A stretch of 64,000 bases of DNA, from assembly GCA_050084985.1 (NCBI GenBank), contig JBITNC010000001.1:99138001-99202000 (forward strand), written 5' to 3'. A program made the position numbers and the translations under genes. The notes under the pieces are model-generated. The model was not told the DNA's origin. It ran no database searches and saw only the letters and a program-made list of their open reading frames with translations. This document shows, piece by piece, positions 59,721 to 64,000 of this stretch (position 1 is its first letter; every line of letters starts with the position of its first letter). The stretch comes from Nageia nagi (Eukaryota; Pinophyta).

Positions 59721-61800
59721 CTGAGCTTATTGTTGTGGTTGTGGCTCAAAAACACTCACAATGTTGGTCTACAACTTCTTTCCATCATCATCAAGGTTTA
59801 CCTTCTTGAATTATGGAAATGGATTCTTGAATATCTTTAGTATTTAATTTTGATGATGTACCAATCCATTTTGTATTGATTTAAACTTGTGCTTCTACAA
59901 AACCTCATCTAAAATATTATGGTCAAGTTTAAATTTATCTTTATTATGTAAGTATTGTATTATATTTATGATATGACAACACTCTTTTATGACATGATCG
60001 AATCTCCAATGGAAATTACAAAAGATGTGTGCTTGATAGCTCTAAGATTTAATGCACACAGGGGGGACTATTTCATTAGTAGATAACTGACTAGGTTTAT
60101 GGCTACTAAGGCATCCAAGATTTCACTAATATCCTTATGGAACTTTATATACTACCTATGTGACTTCCTAGGTTGCTAAACCTTTATATCATCATCAATG
60201 ACATGAGCTATCATTTTCAATTTAGACTAATGGTGATGGATCTTTCTAGGTTTATCAAGGAAAACATAGTATTAGATTGAAGTTGGCTTCATGTGGGATA
60301 AGGGTTCATTAAAGGGTTTATGATAGGATTCCTTACTAATCATTTCATCTATTAATTTTTTATATAGATAATCCTAAAAATTTGAAATGTCACATCTACA
60401 AGATGGCAACAAGGCCCAAAAAAGAACATGCTTCTTTTCTTTGATGTGGACTTTGTTTGCTACTTTGGACCATTCAACTATGAAATCACTAACAAGTTGG
60501 CCTTAATTTTATTTTAGGGTATACATATATAAGGGATGTGGTTCTTGTATTATGAACAAATTATATTTATCTAAAAACTCTTTAACAATATCATCAAAAC
60601 ATGTAATACTTTCATTAGGCAAATTAGTAAACTAGAAGAATGATTCTGATTTTAAGCTAAGAGAAAATAGTTTCACCGATAAGTCATCATCATTTTAAAA
60701 TGAAATATCATTTAAATGATACCTTTTCAAATGTATTATATGATCATAATAACCATAAAATATAGTAAATGTTACCTATTTATCATATCTTCTCTAGAAG
60801 ATGTGATGGAAAAGGGGTTCTCACTACATCTTGAAATTGTAGATGCAAACTTGTTGATATAAGTATGATGGAATCCTTTTATTCATTTAACTATAGTAGT
60901 TATTGGAATGCATCATATGGAGGTGATTATTATAATGGTCTACTAGTATCTGTATGCTTTTCTTTTTCTAAAACTAAAAGAATAAAATAATAAATTTTTT
61001 CTTATTCTAAAGTTCTTACCAAATTATTGACTAATTCCATTTGGCATTCTGGTGGAGCAACTACATATTATTTTTTAAGCTTAAAAAACTTTATTTCTTT
61101 TCTAAGGATATAAAATTTTGCATCCAACCAACTTGATCTTCATTTCATGGCAAATGCTATTACTATATCATGTTCATTCATCCAAGATTCAAGGATGGGT
61201 AGTCATTGAGGTTCTTCATATTTTGACAAATCAATTAGGTATTTTTCATCAATGTTATATTTGAACTCTTCATAATAATCAATAGGTTCCTATGGAATGA
61301 AAACCCTAAGATCAAGAAAAATTTGGTTATGATTCTACTTAGGTAATGGAGTGATGGCACTAGGTCCAACAACATCACTAGGGTAATGTGAGGTATTATA
61401 GATTTGGTTTGGAATATGGGGTTCAAGAACAACATTAGTCAAAGGAAATTGTAATGGAATAACTTTAAAAGGTTCAAAATACTTGTAAACCTATCTATTA
61501 GGGGTTAAGGTCATCTCCTATTCATTCTATTAGATCAATTATCTTTGTTTAGTATATTCAAGATCGATATCTAGGGTAGAACCTAGGAGGTATTTGATTT
61601 CGGTATCGACTTCTTGCAAAGTTTTAACACAAAAAGGAAGATATTCTTTCATAGATAACAAATTTTGACCTTGTGGAATAGAAATAATTTTAATGAGTAC
61701 CTCTAAGGCATTAGACAAAATCTCATTAAGTTATTTTTGATTATGTTCCACTTCTTGTTGAGCTAAGTGGCTATAATATTCTAGAGAACTATTTGTCTTC
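59720..61800 (-). pseudogene. E4 gag pseudogene
   Basis: Read on the minus strand. The N-terminal helix text is HLAQQEVEHNQK and LPFCVKTLQEVDTEIKYLLG (about 61760-61560). Near 61240-61140 are YEEFKYNIDEKYLIDLSKYE and ESWMNEHDIVIAFAMK. The gag core is EGQ/GQLVSDFIVEWSKVANKV (about 60505-60445). The C-terminal knuckle-like CNFHWRFDHVIKECCH (about 60020-59970) matches the CxxH...GHxTEEC form of Tat-like gags, with the first and glycine positions altered. Many stops at Gln/Trp positions. Confidence 0.65.
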
Positions 61801-62003
61801 AAGGTGTGTTGGCATAATTCTTCCATTCCCTAGTCTTATTAGGTTGGATAACAAGACATTTAGGATTTTTATGATTTGTAGCAATAGGTGTATCTATTTC
61901 TATAACACTTGAAATAAAGATTAGTCCTATCCAAAACCCTAGGATGTCAATGTAATTATTGAAGGATAATATGATGTATTGAAAAGAAGTTGAGTTCACC
62001 AAT

Positions 62004-62616
62004 TGTTATAATTGAAATAATAATCATTAATTTTATTTATAAATAATTAAATTAATCAATTAACTATGAAATAAAGTAAAATCAATTACATGAAAGATAA
62101 AAATGACCTAATTAACCTTGGCATATTAAAATTGGATTTATAAAAGATACAAACATGTACTTTACCTATGATGGTGAATGGAGAAGAAATCCAATTGAAA
62201 TAGGATGAATGATTAGATTCCCAAAAATATGGAGTCACAAATCTGACCTCAACCTAGCACTAGTGCTAAAAACCCAATGATATCTTCCAGTTACTATTCT
62301 AGAATACCTCAACCTTTCACTTGATGTTGTTGTCCCACCTTTGATGTATGGAATCTCACTCATGAAGGGATAAAATATTGTAGGAATACAAAGCTCAAAG
62401 TATAACAAAATCCAAAGATGATAAGTGACATTGAGAAACACTGGTCAAGATTCAAGGAAATGCATAATGGTGATTTATAATAAATTCATGATTTTTAAGG
62501 ATTTTTATTTTTTTAATTTGCTATTTCTGGGTCCATCAGGCTAGGCCATGGTAGCCTAAGTTTTTTGGGTTTATTTTTTTTCTTGGTCAGTTAGCTAAAA
62601 TTTTATATATTTGATG
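62004..62616 (-). repeat. E4 5' LTR
   Basis: Pairs with 42824-43168. Low end (62004) is firm; the top end is a guess from the last shared word, ATATATTTGAT. The minus-strand text below 62004, TTGGTGAACTC, would be the primer-binding site. Confidence 0.5.
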
Positions 62617-62695
62617 TATATTTTATATAAATTAGCTAAGTATACCCCTTGCCAAATTTGAATCAAGTTGTTTATATTTTATAGATTATTTTATT

Positions 62696-63145
62696 TTAGA
62701 TAAGCAAATCATCACCTAGTACCAGATCCTCTAAGAAAGAAATGTGGATTTGGAATATGCTCAACTTCTCCCTACATATGCTCAGTTTCTCCTTGAAGAC
62801 ATTTGAATTCTCCTTGTAAATGCTTGACTTCTCCTTGTAAATGCTTGACTTCTCCCTATTCATGCTCAAATTCTCCTTGTAGATGCTCAAATTCTCCCTA
62901 TAGATGCTTGACTTCTCCCTAAATATGCTTGACTTCTCCTTGAAGACTCTCAACTTCTCCTTGCAAATGCTCAACTTCTCCTTGTAGACTCTTGACTTCT
63001 CCCTACATACATTTGACTTCTCCTTGAATATGCTCAACTTATCCCTAAACATTCTTGAATTCTCTTTACAAATGCTTGACTTCTCCCTATAGATGCTTGA
63101 TTTCTCTCTATAGACACTCAACTTCTCCTAGAAGAAACTTGACTC
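62696..63145 (-). pseudogene. Heptad-repeat reading frame over the 21-bp minisatellite
   Basis: A 141-codon open frame (63121-62696) made almost wholly of SSIYREK/LSICKEK-type heptads, with hydrophobic residues at fixed spacing, so it would form a charged coiled coil. The tail after the repeats is IHISFLEDLVLGDDLLI. Upstream in frame lies MESSFF, a stop, then EKLSVYREK, so an older start at about 63145 is possible. The 21-bp unit is stop-free in all three minus frames, so openness alone does not show that it is or was a gene. No known family. Confidence 0.4.
62750..63135. repeat. 21-bp minisatellite, about 18 copies
   Basis: Units close to CTTCTCCTTGTAAATGCTTGA (plus strand), direct, spacer-free, diverged from one another by substitutions with hardly any length change. 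On the minus strand each unit reads as seven codons, roughly Glu-Lys-Ser-Ser-Ile-Tyr-Arg. Confidence 0.93.
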
Positions 63146-63149
63146 CATT

Positions 63150-63690
63150 GTAGATATGCTTAGATAAGGTGAATTTTTTAGTACTCCTAGAATTAGTTTT
63201 TAAAAATAATTTTATAGATCTTATTGTTAGCATTCATATTATTTTTGATAGGTTAAATTACATCAAATGTTGCCTAGAGGAAAGGCCAAAATTTTGTTGC
63301 AAAAAGGTTAATTAACTTGTTAAATCAATCTTAGGCATCAATGCAACCACATCCCTTAGGTACATAACTAATATGTCTTCTTCATATAAGGTTTGAAATT
63401 GTGAGTTTAAAATCTTAAATTTCAATTTTATATTAATGCAAAAAATATTACAAATATTAAATATCAATAACCTGGAAATGATAATTGCTAAATTCAAGGT
63501 TCCCTACTAATCTATGTTTTCTAAGACTATTTTAATTTTGAAATTATGAATGTTTTATCTGAATTTAATAGACTACTTATTAATGTAGAAAATCTACAAA
63601 TCCTAAACCTCATCAACATGAAATGGAAGATATTTCTAATGATGAAATGTTCAAATCTCTTGTTGGTTAGTACATGAATGACATTCTAAG
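63150..63690. other. Spacer with no recognised feature
   Basis: AT-rich; the minus-strand 61-codon frame at 63312-63497 has no family resemblance. Confidence 0.5.
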
Positions 63691-63769
63691 TTTGAAATCT
63701 ATCAAAATTGGGGTGGAAAATACTCCAAACAATGAATATAAAAAAGACCCACATACTCCATGTAGTTCA

Positions 63770-64000
63770 TAGTATTATAAGAGAATCAGGCAAAGTGACA
63801 ACAAGTGGAATATTGGAAGATCATTTCAAGATGAATGGTCTTCCAAATATGAATTTATTGAACCAGTATGGTAAAAAAATAATAATAACCCAATAACAGA
63901 GTGTCGATGTGTTTCTTGTTCATGAAAATTAGGTAGAGAATGTAAAATGCAACTTAAAAATGATATAGTTGAAAAACATTGTGGAAAAATTTATATTCAA
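63770..64000 (+). pseudogene. Possible BED-finger/hAT-like transposase N-terminus, partial
   Basis: The frame reads WNIGRSFQDEWSSKYEFIEP then VW and a stop (63809-63871), followed in the same frame by CRCVSC (about 63902) and LKNDIVEKHCGK (63957-63990). A RxFxxEWxxKYxFIE word, then CxxC, then a KxH word is the layout at the start of many plant hAT-like/DUF4371 transposase relatives. The overlapping 62-codon frame at 63708-63896 is a shadow. It runs off the window. Confidence 0.35.

Larger units (their letters stand above)
42824..62616 (-). mobile_element. E4: minus-strand gypsy-type remnant, split by E3
   Basis: Two matching segments, 42824-43168 and 62004-about 62616, both start TTGTTATAAWTGAAATAATAAT on the plus strand and share TACTTTACCTATGATRRTGAA and AGTATAACAAAATC; they are read as LTRs in minus orientation (ends ...TATAACA). 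Just inside the 62004 end the minus strand reads TTGGTGAACTC, a possible primer-binding site. gag lies next to it on the minus strand. pol is missing. A PMD frame on the opposite strand lies toward the 43168 end. Outer limits are uncertain. Confidence 0.55.

Overview
The window looks like a large, AT-rich, transposon-packed seed-plant nuclear genome. A gymnosperm is possible, but the sequence does not fix the species. The one gene that looks intact is at the left edge: the first two exons of an R2R3-MYB gene on the minus strand, of the RAX/MYB36 type, running off the window. Nearly everything from about 3.7 kb to 62.6 kb is old mobile DNA. No rRNA, tRNA gene or CRISPR array was seen.

Layout. 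(1) 1-355 MYB; 356-3720 its upstream region and spacer. (2) 3721-8488 and 8489-13954 + 28308-28812: two head-to-tail copies (A, B) of an AT-rich non-coding unit with a 4,768 bp period. Each copy has its own small insertions (tRNA-like SINEs, and in B a 1.48-kb poly(A)-tailed retrocopy with a 14-bp target-site duplication), so each copy serves as the other's empty site. (3) 13955-28302: E1, a Ty3/gypsy-type element with 2-kb LTRs inserted in B. Its order is gag, protease, RNase H, reverse transcriptase, RNase H, integrase, then a decayed 3.6-kb sense reading frame of unknown function. (4) 28989-42300: E2, a second Ty3/gypsy element with two RNase H domains after the reverse transcriptase. Its 5' LTR holds an inverted solo LTR (29068-34333) of the E3 family. 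(5) 42824 to about 62616: E4, a minus-strand gypsy remnant with gag and LTRs and, on the opposite strand near its 3' LTR, a plant mobile domain (PMD) pseudogene. E4 is split by E3 (43955-57305), a plus-strand chromovirus with LTRs of 3.8 and 4.8 kb and a C-terminal chromodomain. (6) 62617-64000: a 21-bp minisatellite reading as heptads, and the start of what may be a BED/hAT-like transposase.

Relative order of events: B was present before E1, E2 before the solo LTR inside its LTR, and E4/PMD before E3. All element genes are dead. Stops mostly stand where family members have Gln, Trp or Arg, and long stretches keep their frame, as expected from C-to-T/G-to-A decay of methylated DNA. All alignments were made by eye; no identity values were computed.
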